The translations under genes and the position numbers were made by a program. A stretch of DNA of 64,000 nucleotides from Cordilura impudica. Its lineage: Eukaryota > Arthropoda > Insecta > Diptera > Scathophagidae. A model generated the notes under the pieces. It was not told the origin of the DNA and did no database searches. It was given only the letters and a program-made list of their open reading frames with translations. The DNA is taken from the NCBI GenBank assembly GCA_963682025.1, contig OY821521.1, forward strand, positions 48,651,807-48,715,806, in the 5' to 3' direction. Position 1 is the stretch's first letter. Each line of letters starts with the position of its first letter. Shown piece after piece: positions 22,517 through 32,895 of the stretch.

Positions 22517-23458
22517 AGGCTACAAGTCCCCTGAAACGGATGGTATTTTTCCTGCCTTATTACAAAAGGGCTTAAAGGGAATTTTACCATTCTTAATGAA
22601 TATCGGGCGGAGTAGCTTGGCCTTAGGGTACATACCAGAGGCATGGAAGAGGGCAAAACTGGTGTTCATACCCAAAGTGGGGAAAAAGACACTGCACATC
22701 CAAAATCCTTCAGACCAATAAGCCTAACATCTTTCATGTTAAAGACACTTGAAAAAGCAGTGGACAACTATTTAAGATGTGGGATATTACAACAGATGCC
22801 TTTGCATCCAAACCAGCATGCGTATAGAGCGGGCAAATCAGCAGAGACCGCTCTTACCAAACTAGTGGGCACTATTCAAAAATCACTAGATGAGAAGGAA
22901 ATAGCAGTTTGTGCCTTCCTAGATATAGAAGGAGCCTTTGATAATACTTCACATGATGTAATAGAAAGGGCATTAAACCGAAAAGGAGTACACTCAGTGA
23001 TATCAAGATGGATGGTAGAAGTTCTCAACACAAGATCAGCAGAAACACTAGCAGAAGGGGAAACCTTAGCCGTCAACACAACCAGAGGACGTCCACAGGG
23101 AGGGGTTCTTTCGCCTCTAATGTGGAGTCTGGTTGTGGACGAACTACTAGTGGAACTGTCAGAAGCAGGTATAGAATGTCAAAGCTATGCGGACGGTATA
23201 GTCATAATGGCAAGAGGCAAATTCAAGGAAACCCTCTGTGACATTGTCCAAAGAGGGCTGAGCATTATCAATCAATGGTGTAGGGCAACAGGACTGAACA
23301 TCAATCCGACAAAGACCACTATTGTACCATTTACCAGGAAAAGAAAACTTCCAAGATGGAAGGCAATTCAAATTCTGGGAGAAGTCATCGAACCAAGGAC
23401 AGAAGTGACACGTCAACCATATTACAGAGAAAGCCAAGCGTGCTACAATGTTATGTAG
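22510..23458 (+). pseudogene. LINE reverse transcriptase domain, inactivated
   Basis: Starts in one frame with KSPETDGIFPALLQKGL and LGYIPEAWKRAKLVFIPK. It shifts frame near 22685 to KSFRPISLTSFMLKTLEKAV, HAYRAGKSAETAL, CAFLDIEGAFDNTSHDV (block A) and RGRPQGGVLSPLMWSLVVDE (block B). The catalytic block reads YADG at 23186-23197 instead of YADD. A small deletion follows the FTRKRKLPR segment. Both the frameshifts and the lost second Asp of YADD make it inactive. Confidence 0.85.
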
Positions 23459-23935
23459 AAGGGTAGCGGGTAGAACCTGGGGATGTAAACCCAGCATCCT
23501 ACACTGGATGTACTCCATGATGGTCCGTCCAATCGTGACCTATGGAGCTATTGCGTGCGCCAAAAGGACGGAGCTAAAATCAACTCAAATGGAGTTAAGT
23601 AGAATACAAAGACTAGCGTGTATTGGAATAACGGGTGCAATGAGGACGTGCCCAATTTCATCACTTGAAGTACTCTTGGATCAGAGCCCACTGCATATAG
23701 TGGTGCAAAAGAAAGCCCTAGCAACGGCAATCAAGATAAAGGGGGATAAACCTATATCCAGGCTTTATGAAGGGCAATGGAACCAAATAAGTCAGGTTAA
23801 AGATTACTCTCTCCTAGATTGTCCAATGGACAGGATGGAGAAAAAATACGATTTCAGGAAAAACTTTGTTACAAAACTTAGTAACAAAAAGGAATGGAGT
23901 AGTTTGAGCACAGCATATTCTCTTAAGGAGAATAC
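23440..23935 (+). pseudogene. LINE ORF2 connection region
   Basis: Begins MLCRRVAGRTWGCKPSILHW and contains MVRPIVTYGAIACAKR and LSRIQRLACIGITGAMRTCP, typical of the thumb/connection segment before RNase H in Loa- and R1-like LINEs. It overlaps the end of the previous frame by about 10 bases because of the deletion upstream. Confidence 0.8.
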
Positions 23936-24759
23936 GATCAAATGGTACACGGACGGGTCAAAGACCGGAAATGGAACAGGGGCGGGAGTCTTTGGGCCTA
24001 GAACCAAATACTACGAATCAATGGGAATGTACACGAGTATTTTCCAGGCGGAAATTTATGCCATCGATAGATGTGCACAGATTAACTTAAACAGGACAGG
24101 ACATAAGCATACTATCAGATAGTCAAGCTGCTATTCTAGCACTAGGCTCCTATGTAGTAAACTCTAAGTTAGTATGGGACTGTCTGCAAAGACTGAATGA
24201 GCTAGGCAGACACAATAAGGTCAGCCTCTGTTGGGTCCCAGGACATATTGGGATTCGGGGAAATGAGCAAGCGGATGAGCTTGCCAGAAAGGGAGCTACC
24301 ACAAAGCTAATGCGGCCGGAACCGTTTTGTGGAATAGGAAAAGGAGTATGGGAAGGCGTACTCAAAGAATGTGAGAATCATATCAGACAGGAGCTTTTCA
24401 CGAGCCACTTGGGCTTAAGGCAATCAAAACTACTGCTAGGTAACTACAACGGTAAGAGATTTGAGTCATGTATCGGACTATCGAAGAACGGACTGAGAAT
24501 ATAAACCGGGATTCTAACCGGTCACTGTAGGCTCAGGGAGCATTTGAGCAGGTTAGGAATTGAAGCGAACCCCATGTGCAGATTTTGCGATGAGAAGGCA
24601 GAATCAGCGGAGCACATACTGGGGGATTGTGGAGCTTCAATGCATAAGAGGAAAAAGTACCTGGGCTCTTTCCAAATACCAGGGAGCGAAGTAAAATCAC
24701 TGGAACCAACCCACATCCTCGAATTTCTGAGGGCTTCAGGATTGGGTGAGATTTTATAG
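23936..24759 (+). pseudogene. LINE RNase H and C-terminal Cys-rich segment
   Basis: RNase H residues are visible: IKWYTDGSKTGNG (first Asp), FQAEIYAI (Glu), then after a frameshift near 24110 LSDSQAAILAL (Asp), then WVPGHIGIRGNEQADELARK (last Asp). Another in-frame stop occurs at about 24502. The final part has HLSRLGIEANPMCRFCDEKA and SAEHILGDC, the CxxC...HxxxxC segment. It ends at TAG 24757-24759. Four RNase H catalytic positions remain, but the frame is broken. Confidence 0.85.
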
Positions 24760-24853
24760 GAACAACTATTAGCAGAGGGCAGTACAATAGATCATTTGGT
24801 CGCAGTACTTTCGTCACCTCTTTTTATACAATACAATACAATACAATCAGCAA

Positions 24854-25594
24854 CGTTCGAAAGGGCATATATATAAACGGCACATTTCTTAACAACGTTA
24901 GATATGCTGATGACACTACCTTACTAGCTGATAGTATGTCGGGGCTTCAAGATCTAGTGGACAAACTGACGACATACAGTGAAGCATACGGTCTGAAGAT
25001 TAATATACGAAAAACAAAATACATGATCATTAGCAGAAAAAATAACCACAACATAACCAGCTTAAAAATACAAGACTCCTACGTCGACAGAGTACATAGT
25101 TTTAAATATCTCGGCGTTACGCTGAATGACAAATGGGATGGTTCAAATGAAATAAGATACCGTATCGAAATGGTAAGAGACGCATTTTTTAAATATAAAA
25201 AAGTTTTCACCAGCCATCACATTAATCTTGAAGCGAAGTTAAGATTTATCAAGTCATATGTATGCGATATAGGCATGGACCATTAAAGCAGTGGACATAA
25301 ATAGACTGGAGGCCTTCGAAATGTGGATTTATCGAAGGATACTCAAAATACTATGGACCCATTTTATATCGAATAGCGAAGTTTTAAGAAAAGTTCATAT
25401 TATGAAGAAACCCAAAATATAAGATGCTACAAGTTATTACGAGAGCAAATATTGAAGGAATACCCACTAGAGGCAGAAAGGAAACAACATGGCTTCAAAA
25501 TATTCAGGCGTGGACTGGTATCCGAGATGTACGAAATCTTCTAAGCGAGACGAGAAATAGAGACGGTTATGCTGAAATTTTAAAAACCTTATGA
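24854..25594 (+). pseudogene. RTE-type reverse transcriptase, C-terminal half
   Basis: Contains KGIYINGTFLNNVRYADDTT (catalytic YADD intact), LKINIRKTKYMIIS, VHSFKYLGVTLN, then broken frames with KGRKETTWLQNIQAWTG and a final ILKTL before the TGA. It matches the end of the RT and thumb of the copy whose first half is at 21202-21536. Confidence 0.85.
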
Positions 25595-25944
25595 ATTTAT
25601 TGAAATGTAATTGTATTGGTCACTAACATTCGAAAATCGAATAGGCAAATAAAGAAGAAGAAGATATTCAATACAGTATAAACAAATTCGTATATCGAGG
25701 GCTTATATCAAAAAAGTGCTATCTGCATAAATAATTATTTTAAAGAGAGCGTTTAAAACCAATTTATTAATAAGATCTGAAAGTATTTGTCGATCTATTT
25801 GCACAATATCTATTAAGAAATGGTCGTACTAATTGTGCATGTCACACATTGTATGATGTCAAAATTAATATTATATTTGACAGTTATATCAGAGAACAGT
25901 TTGAAATCAAAAATTAATATTGCTGTCAAATGTAGATAGCACTT

Positions 25945-26175
25945 TTTGAATATAAATCCTCAGAATTTTATGAATACATTAAAATGGTTTTATTTAAAAA
26001 AAATCATGATGAAGAAAATATTTATAGATTTTCATAAAGAGGCAAGTTGACATCAAGAGTACCCCACGGGTTAATTTCAAAACAAAAGTCAAGAATATTA
26101 TTTTTTAGAATAATTAAAATATTGTCAACAAGTTTTATCGAAATCATTCCACAAATATATATTATTTCGAATTTA
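25945..26175 (-). repeat. Right inner arm of large inverted repeat (K')
   Basis: Reverse complement of 20930-21145, sharing AGAGTACCCCACGGGTTAAT and AAGTTTTATCGAAATCATTC. With the left arm it brackets the whole 4.8-kb nested LINE block. Confidence 0.75.
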
Positions 26176-26336
26176 ACAAAAAAAAAAATCATGTGAGTCC
26201 GATCACAGGGTAGATGTGTAAACACCTAGTAATTAAAGACGCTTTTGTGGCACTTTTTTAAAATCAAACAGAAAGCGTCATCTATGTATCAGCTGCAGGG
26301 GCTCTGCTAATATAAAAATATTTATTATTATTTCAA

Positions 26337-26400
26337 CTGGTTAATTTTTAATTTTTTATTTTTCATTTTTTATTTTCCATTTTTTATTTTTAATTTTTTG
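26337..26400. repeat. Short ATTTTTC array
   Basis: Seven or eight imperfect TTTTTATTTTTCA units, the same simple unit that forms the long arrays in family D. Confidence 0.7.
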
Positions 26401-27206
26401 ATGTGTAAACATCTATGCGATCAGGGGGGTAAAAATCACAAACTTCCCTTACGGAAGCGGAACTATTTACGGAAATGGAAGGTACAATTATTTAGCTGAT
26501 TCATCAACCAACAGAAAGCGCCATGAATGTATAGCATACAACTGCAACCATCAAGTATGACAAACATAGCAGGTGCTTGCTATACACATGTAGATAGCGC
26601 TTACTGCTTGAACAGATGTTTTTATTCACAAACCACAATGATTTCCAGAATTGCACCAAAATATTTCAGTATTTTGTTTAGTTTTATTTGAGTTCTAAAG
26701 AAAACCGCGTCTTTACTCTATTTGGAAATGTTTTTTCTGTTTTTTTATTAATACAGACGATGGAAACATCAATTCTGTTTGTTTATTGAATATATTAATA
26801 CATACTAAAGAACTATATGTGGAAGAAAATAAATTTTATATTCAGCTATAAAATTTTCAAAAATTTATAAAAATTTATACATTTTTATATTAGTTTATAA
26901 AATTCTTAAAATTTCAATTATCAATATTCATTATTATTAATAAAATTCTTAAAATTTTCATTATCTTAAATGTTCTCCATTTTTGTCTTTTATTTTCTTT
27001 AGTCCGATACACAAAACAACATTACAGCACTGCTCTCAATTAAATAATAGAGCAAAAACAGTAAACATTGATACAGCCGTGGAACATTCAGGTTGGAAAC
27101 ATAAAATATCAAAATAATTTGATTTTTGACGAACCAAAATTGAAACATAAATTTGGACATGAAACATTACTACACACAATGGATCATTAAGGGAAACATG
27201 CCGGTC

Positions 27207-27266
27207 ATTTGTATGGGGACTAGGTCTGAACATGGACCGATTCTCACCAATTTCAATAGCGTTCAG
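27207..27266 (-). repeat. Fragment of family A
   Basis: Contains TATGGGGACTAGGTCTGAAC and ATGGACCGATTCTCACCAAT, identical to the mid-section of full family A copies. No ends remain. Confidence 0.7.
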
Positions 27267-27337
27267 TACAACGTTAATAAAAAATGCTTTAATTTTTAGA
27301 TGTTTACACATCTTCCTTGTGATCGGACTCACATGAT

Positions 27338-27525
27338 TTTTTTATTTTTAATTTTTTATTTTTCATTTTTTATTTTTCAATTTTCATTTTTCATTTTTCA
27401 TTTTTCATTTTTTATTTTTCATTTTCCATTTTTTGTTTTTCATTTAAAATTTTTCATTTTTCAATTTTTATTTTTCATTCCTCATTTTTCATTTTTTATT
27501 TTTCACTTTTAATTTTTCATATTTC
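27338..27525. repeat. ATTTTTC minisatellite array
   Basis: About 190 bp of imperfect ATTTTTC/ATTTTCC units. The 70-codon ORF across it is produced by the repeat. Confidence 0.85.
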
Positions 27526-27548
27526 AAAACGTTTTTATAACGCTATTC

Positions 27549-27656
27549 GCTCCCTCATTTTATCTCCAAACACTTCCTAATGAAATCGTGCCTTCACTTT
27601 TTCTCCAAACACTTTCCAAGGAATTATCCCTCCATTTTATTTCCAAACACTTCCTT
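27549..27656. repeat. Short tandem repeat of about 45-50 bp
   Basis: TCTCCAAACACTT(C/T)C and CATTTTAT(C/T)TCCAAACAC motifs recur three times in about 108 bp. Confidence 0.6.
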
Positions 27657-27997
27657 TTTACTGTAATTCGTTTATTTTTTATTTTTATTTATTTTTTATT
27701 TATGTTTGATTAATATTAAATACAGTGATAATTGTGTTATTTATATGGAATAAATTAAAACGTTAAGAATACTTCTAAATGATTGAGGAAATTAATTATA
27801 AATGGTTTATAAAAAGTGAAGAAATATACTGCAGGAAACAGAGACAAAAAGTTATTACATGTCATAATATTTTCACCAATGCAATCTTAAGTCACACCGA
27901 TATAGTCTTACGTCTTACATCTTACATCTTACGCTCTTCTTGTGATTGTAAATCTCCTTAAATTTGACTTTTGACCGTAAAGAGGGAGAGTTTATAG

Positions 27998-28317
27998 CAA
28001 AAAAAACTCGTACATATATGTAACCAAACATAGCTCAGACCAACAAACACATATTTTTATTTTCATATCAATTATGTGTGTTTCTAAATTTTGTACGGTG
28101 TCCAACATAATCGTGACTGTGTTTCGTTTTAATATTTCGTTATGTACACGAACATTTATCTGTCACGCAGTTTTTGTTTCGAACACACATAAACCACACA
28201 GATTAGAGTGTAGCTTTATTTTAAGTTTGTTTTCTTGCACGTGTACTGCTAAAAAAAAACAGAACATGTTCTTCAACGCGTACATCTCAAAATTAAAACA
28301 TTATCCAATCGCGATTA
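27998..28317 (+). repeat. Family G repeat, solo copy 1
   Basis: From AAAAACTCGTACATATATGT to AAAACATTATCCAATCGCGA. It is the same unit as the arm of the palindrome at 50799-51745 and the copy at 46821. A 110-codon ORF spans it here but is broken elsewhere, so I treat it as non-coding. Confidence 0.75.
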
Positions 28318-28740
28318 ATTTAGAATGGTATAACAATAGAGGAGATGCAAAATACTTTACATTGGATCACTATGGGATCAAGAGAATGCAAAAATGTTAT
28401 TGTTAAAAATTATTTCAATGTCTTCTTAAGCAAGTGGTCTGCGGCGCATTTATTGGCTAGGGAACTTGTATAACTTGGCTTTTTTTTGTTGTTTTATTAG
28501 AAAGATAATTTACTCTAGATTATGGTTTATTAATTAATTTAATTGAAACGCAATTATTAAAATTAAAATTTTGGGAAATATTTTTTTTTATATAATTTTT
28601 ACATATAAATGCATATTTGAACTTTGAACTCAATGCGCGTCCACAAAGCATTGTCCGATTTGGCTCAAATTTTGCGCACTTAAGTTTTGGATGAAGTGTT
28701 ACAATAATCGCATGTCTTGATGGCTGTCACCCTAATATAC
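28318..28740 (-). repeat. Right outer arm of large inverted repeat (J')
   Basis: Reverse complement of 20160-20625: it shares CTCTAGATTATGGTTTATTA, GCATTGTCCGATTTGGCTCA and ends GGCTGTCACCCTAAT. The order J-K-LINEs-K'-J' is mirror-symmetric. Confidence 0.75.
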
Positions 28741-29339
28741 GTACATACATATGTATACGTAAGTGTATGCAGTTTTCTACACACAAATCCACCCACATCT
28801 TTATAAACTTCATAAACATTTTCATTCTTCTACAAAATTTAAATATGTTACTTAAGAGAACATGTCTTTATTTTTATATAGAAATTTTAATGAATTCATT
28901 TTACCAAAAGCAAAATAACTAAATTTAAATGAAATACAATTGTTTGTACTTACAATATCGTCCAAGTTGTTAGTCGTCGGTTCCTTCATACCATGACGCA
29001 AATACGAGAGCTGAAAAATACAAGAAAACCAAAGAATATAACATGACAAAATAGAATTGAATTTGATATTATTTTATGATAAGGAAACAATTTCTTAATA
29101 AATTTAGTTTCTTATTTAAATAAAAAAAAAAAAAAAATAGTTACAGCTTTCATAGTTGTGTTTGTGGGAAATATTAAATATCTCAATATAGTCATCGTAA
29201 AAATCTTTTGTTTTCGGATTGGGTTATGGTCTTATAGTTTTGTAAAACTTTTAGGAAATTTTTGGGTTAATAAAAAAAAAAATGAAAAAATAAATATTTT
29301 TTTTTCTATATATAATTTTTTTTTTAATAAATAAATTAA
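28741..29339. other. Low-complexity region around the putative exon
   Basis: Contains TACATACATATGTATACG near 28740-28760 and poly-A near 29119-29140. Apart from the exon candidate at 28954-29010 nothing is recognised. It has fewer identifiable transposon pieces than either side. Confidence 0.45.
28954..29010 (-). CDS. Putative 57-bp cassette exon of a host gene
   Basis: On the minus strand a polypyrimidine tract (TTTGGTTTTCTTGTATTTTT) and CAG precede the exon, and GTAAGT follows it exactly. The enclosed 57 bp translate in phase 0 as LSYLRHGMKEPTTNNLDDI. The other two frames contain stops. A length divisible by three keeps the frame whether or not the exon is included, as in alternative cassette exons. 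The exon is noticeably less AT-rich than the surrounding DNA, and this stretch is not repeated elsewhere in the window. I do not recognise the parent protein. Other exons of the gene were not found here, implying very long flanking introns. The 65-codon ORF spanning it (28852-29049) is only the exon plus intron read-through. Confidence 0.6.
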
Positions 29340-29417
29340 TTTAACATTAAGGTTCTGGTCGTCCACTACGTGGAAAATTTTGCACAAAATATATAAGAGC
29401 CAGCTGGTGCATAAATT

Positions 29418-29516
29418 ATAGCCATTAAACTTAACAATGCAAAAAAGAATGTGCTAAACATTGACAATGGTGTGCCTCAAGGTAGCTACCTGGGACCTTC
29501 ACTATTTTTAAATTCG
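29418..29516 (+). pseudogene. LINE reverse transcriptase fragment, block B
   Basis: Reads IKLNNAKKNVLNIDNGVPQG then SYLGPSLFLN. The GVPQGSxLGPxLF motif is diagnostic of jockey/CR1-like reverse transcriptases. Reading is lost at the E1 insertion. Confidence 0.75.
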
Positions 29517-30227
29517 TTCTTTTAACTCATACTATCTGTCTGTCTGTCTCTCTGTCTGTCTGTCTGCCATGGGTGGACCCCATTCCCCCTTATCCAATTG
29601 ATCTGAAACTTGTCCCATAGTCTTGTCGTGACTACAGATTAATTTTATGGTAGTCACACACAGTCACGCACAGTTACGGAGTGATCTATATGTCATTTGC
29701 CCTCATGCGATCGATCTAAAAGTTGGTCCATACACTTGCTGTGAAAAAAAGATTAACTTTGACTTAGTCACGCAGAGTCCCGCAAGGTCACGCACAGTCA
29801 CGGAGTGATCTAAATATCATTTACCCTCATCCGACCGATCTGAAACTTGGTCGATATACTTGCTGTAAAGAAAGATCAACTTCGACATAGTCACGCGCAA
29901 TCACGCGCAGTCACGCATAGTCACGCACAGTCACGGAGTGATTTAAACCACATTTTCCCTTATCCGATCGATCTTAAACTTGGTCGATAGACTTGCTGTG
30001 ATAAAAGATTAACTTTGACATATTCACGCACAGTAACGGAGAGATTAAAACCCCACTTCCCCTCATCCGATGAATCTGAAACTTTGTCCATAGACTTGTT
30101 GTGGCCAAAGATTAATTTTAAGATAGTCACACACAGTCACGCACAGTCACTCAGATATTCAAAACTCATATGCATAAGGAAAGAGAGAGTTTTAATAAAA
30201 ACTTTGTTTTTATGGGTTAGATTATTA
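29517..30227 (+). mobile_element. Family E minisatellite-carrying element, copy 1
   Basis: The left end is TTTTAACTCATACT followed by CTGTCTGTCTGTC and GCCATGGGTGGACCCCATTC. The right end is the hairpin ATAAAAACTTTGTTTTTAT plus GGGTTAGATTATT. Between are about five units of roughly 110 bp containing AGTCACGCACAGTCACGGAG, ATCCGATCGATCT and CTTGCTGTGA. It splits a LINE reading frame cleanly between two codons of the LF(L)IYLNDIS motif, without an obvious long target duplication. Confidence 0.75.
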
Positions 30228-30720
30228 ATTTATTTGAATGACATAAGTAATTTAAACCTCAATGGCCAATTGTATATGTTTGCCGACGATGTGTGTCTCT
30301 TCTACACGTATAAATAACTAATATGGAACGAGATTTTTCCTTATTCATTGACTTTGCTCGATTTAACAAACTAGGTATTAATGCGGATAAAACAAAACTA
30401 GTTCGATTTAGCCCACATTCACAGATGGTAAACATTCCTTTTTAAATTTTTGTTGATGGCAAATCTATTTATTAAACACAAACTGTTAAGAACTTAGGAC
30501 TAAATTTGCAATGTAATCTTGCTTGGGACTCCCATATATGTGAAATCAGCCATTGGAATATTGTATAAAATGCAATGCAAGCTTAATGATGGGACAAAGC
30601 TGCTTTTATACCAAGCTCTAATACAAAGTCATTTGAATTATATGGCATTAATATATGGATATAAAAATACAACGATTTTAAAGACACTGCAATGTATGCA
30701 AAATAAGGCTTTAAAAATAC
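30213..30720 (+). pseudogene. LINE reverse transcriptase fragment, FADD block and thumb
   Basis: Reads LIYLNDISNLNLNGQLYMFA and FADDVCLFY with both catalytic Asp residues. After a stop it continues MERDFSLFIDFARFNKLGIN and ADKTKLVRFSPHSQM. Further on come VKNLGLNLQCNLAWDSHI and LIQSHLNYMALIYG. The last codons of the open frame ending at 30755 derive from the inserted Helitron-like element, a chimeric end. Confidence 0.8.
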
Positions 30721-30938
30721 TCTATACCATTACTAGGCTAAGCGATTTCTTGTGACCGATGTTTTGTTCTACCGTATTATCCCGATTTTGACAAAACGTG
30801 TATTTTTTGAAAGTTATTTCTTTTTAGCTGTTCACCAGAATTACAGATTTTTAAATTTTTGCCTTTATTTTGAGTAAATTGCATTTAAAGTTGCTACTAA
30901 CACATACATAAAATTGTACAATGCTATATGTGTGTTTA
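30721..30938 (+). mobile_element. 3'-truncated Helitron-like element (family B), copy 6
   Basis: Starts TCTATACCATTACTAGGCTA and follows the family consensus to about GCTATATGTGTGTTTA. The 3' half with hairpin and CTAGT is missing. The base before TC is C, not A. Confidence 0.7.
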
Positions 30939-31155
30939 CTTATTTCCAACATTGAAACGCTTCTTTTGTACGATTAAGTTATTTCTTTCTTTGCATTTAT
31001 TATGAAAATATCTTAATAATAAGAATTATAAATTGTTTATTTGACTATATTGTCAATTCGTTTCAATGGTGCCTTTAAGGCGCTGAGACCAACTTAATTT
31101 TGAAATGTATTGTACTTGAAATATAAATAAATTTAAATAAAAAGAAAAAAAATTT

Positions 31156-31818
31156 TGTGAAATCTTGTGTTTAACGTAAGTTTGTCCAACTACTATATAT
31201 ATATGATTTGGCCAAGTTAGAGAGCTGCTAAAGATAATACCTAGATTTTTGGTGCCAACATTTATGTAACGTTAATCATTTATATATAAGAAATTGTCGT
31301 TGGAGCTTCGTATTTCTAAACCCAATATCTATACGAATATAGGGTGACTTGAATTGTGTGTATTAACAATTTTAGTCATAATAAATTTAATTGAAAATAA
31401 AAGCTATCGCGCAGATTAGAAGTTACCTAATTTTTACCAATTATGAGCGGTGTGCGAAAATAAGGAATATAATTATATTTCATATTTATGCGTTTTGCCG
31501 GATATATCATTGAAACAAATTAGCTAGAATGGAATTGTGTTTACCATTTGGGATCCAATTTCTAAATCATAATGAAGCTGTTGTGCTGGTAAAAGGGTTT
31601 TAGTTTTTTTTTTTTTTTTGTTTCTTACATTCCACTGTTTCCATGTTTATGTTTGAACATAGAATAATTTAAATAGTCGTCTGGTTTATTTGCATTTGAA
31701 TGTGGTTTAAGTGAGGTAATTTTGACTGTTTTTTTTTTATTCTCCTGCAAAGTTGTTGGTAACTTCTTATAAGTAATATGAATAATATGATTTTTGTATA
31801 CATAAATACATAAATACG
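31156..31818. other. AT-rich non-coding stretch
   Basis: No gene seen. TATATATATA near 31195 and a T-run at 31605-31620. Confidence 0.5.
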
Positions 31819-32161
31819 TACTGTGAGCATCAAAAAAAAGTGTACACGTAACTATATTATGTTTTTAATTTTTTTTAAAAATTGTTTAATTCAATATCAT
31901 AAGCTTTTTAAAATCTTTATTTTCTGCTTTCTCGTTAGACAGAAAAAAACAACAGCAATAACTTTACAATAACAAATATTACAAAACAAAAACTAAAAAA
32001 ATCGTAGCATCGAAAAAAGTACAATTAATTTTTTTTTGAATTTTCAACTGTTCAAATTACTGCTGTTTTTCCGTGTTTGTTTTCAAATTGCATTCCAGAC
32101 CATTTTTGTGAATTAGCAATTAATTTTCTTTAATCATAATCGTTTCATAGCAGAGTATAGC

Positions 32162-32895
32162 TTGAGTATCGGTAGACAAACCTTTTTGGATCATCGCGAG
32201 CTCGCGCTTAAGTTTCATAAAGACGGAAAAACATTATGGGAAATTGCTTCAATTATTAACAGAAGCCATAATACTGTAAAAAAAAATATAACTGATAAGC
32301 ATAAATGGTTCAAAATTTTAAAAAATCCATTCAAATATGGTGGACCAAACATCATGTTTGAACATGGCCGAGTCCCGCGAAGATAAGCTTTCATATCAAA
32401 AATAAACCAAATGCGACGCCTGGATTCTGCTCAAAAGTACCAAGTAACGTCAACTCATTTTTGATAAAGTGATTTTTACTGATGAAAGCAAATTTGAAAT
32501 TTTTGGTATAATTTGGAGAAACAAAATTATGGAGAATTTACTGACCAAATGTATTATTTATGGTGGGGGTTCAGAGATAGTGTGGGGATGTGTGGCTGCG
32601 AGTGGTGTGGGCTATTTAGTTTTTATGGAGAGTACTATGAACAAAATAGATTATCTCAACATTTTAAAAGCTAACTTGGCATCCAGCTTTGAGAAGAAGT
32701 TATGCTTAAGCCAAACTTGAATGTTTCAACAAGATAATGATATGAAGCACACTGCGAAGGTAGTGAAGGAATGGTTACTCTATCACACACCCAAACAACT
32801 GGATCATTCTCCCCAGTCACCGCATCTCAACCCCATTGAGAACTTGTGGGAGCACCTCGACCAGCATATAAGAAGAGGGAAATTTAATAGCTAAG
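32162..32895 (+). pseudogene. Tc1-like transposase, frame-broken
   Basis: Piece one (32162-32386) is the helix-turn-helix region: FHKDGKTLWEIASIINRSHN. Piece two (32469-32720) has MIFTDESKFEIFG with the first catalytic Asp, then EIVWGCVAASGVGYLVFMES. Piece three (32721-32895) has MFQQDNDMKHTAKVVKEWLL with the second Asp, then SPQSPHLNPIENLWEHLDQH with the third acidic residue. All three acidic positions remain, but each piece is in a different frame or behind a stop. Confidence 0.85.

Larger units (their letters stand above)
21537..24845 (+). mobile_element. 5'-truncated LINE with endonuclease, reverse transcriptase and RNase H
   Basis: Inserted into the RTE-type LINE and bracketed by ATCAGCAA at 21529-21536 and 24846-24853. 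It ends in a short TACAA repeat (about 24826-24845), a microsatellite 3' tail. Domains in order are EEP endonuclease, reverse transcriptase, connection, RNase H and a C-terminal Cys-rich segment. The RNase H domain points to the I/Loa/R1-like LINE groups rather than jockey, CR1 or RTE. The first part of the endonuclease is missing, and two internal deletions and several frameshifts are visible. It is markedly less AT-rich than the surroundings. Confidence 0.85.
21190..25664 (+). mobile_element. RTE-type LINE fragment, interrupted by a second LINE
   Basis: The reverse transcriptase reading stops at 21536, resumes at 24854 in the same logical place, and continues to a TGA at 25592-25594. An AATAAAGAAGAAGAAG tail follows at about 25648-25664, a short microsatellite tail. 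The endonuclease is absent, so the copy is 5'-truncated. The interrupting DNA is flanked by duplicated ATCAGCAA. Confidence 0.8.
26185..27340. repeat. Inverted-terminal unit with TCATGTGAGTCCGATCAC ends
   Basis: The sequence AATCATGTGAGTCCGATCAC plus GTAGATGTGTAAACA at 26186-26223 recurs inverted at 27297-27338, giving a unit of about 1.15 kb with terminal inverted repeats of about 40 bp. A third partial copy (GATGTGTAAACATCTATGCGATCA) is at 26399. It has no ORF. A 60-bp piece of family A lies inside. It sits only in the right arm of the larger inverted repeat, so it probably inserted there later. Confidence 0.55.
29340..31155 (+). mobile_element. Jockey/CR1-like LINE fragment with nested insertions
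   Basis: Reverse transcriptase block B is at 29469, the FADD block at 30279 and the thumb to 30720. 3' untranslated sequence with the small hairpin GCCTTTAAGGC near 31072-31082 ends in an AAATAAATTTAAATAAAAAG tail near 31130-31152. The element is interrupted at 29517-30227 by minisatellite element E1 and at 30721-30938 by a truncated Helitron-like element. Stops and shifts occur throughout. Confidence 0.75.

Noticed and set aside
28074..28406. 110-codon ORF in family G copy 1
   Set aside because: The equivalent region in the other G copies is interrupted, and the ORF crosses into the J' repeat.
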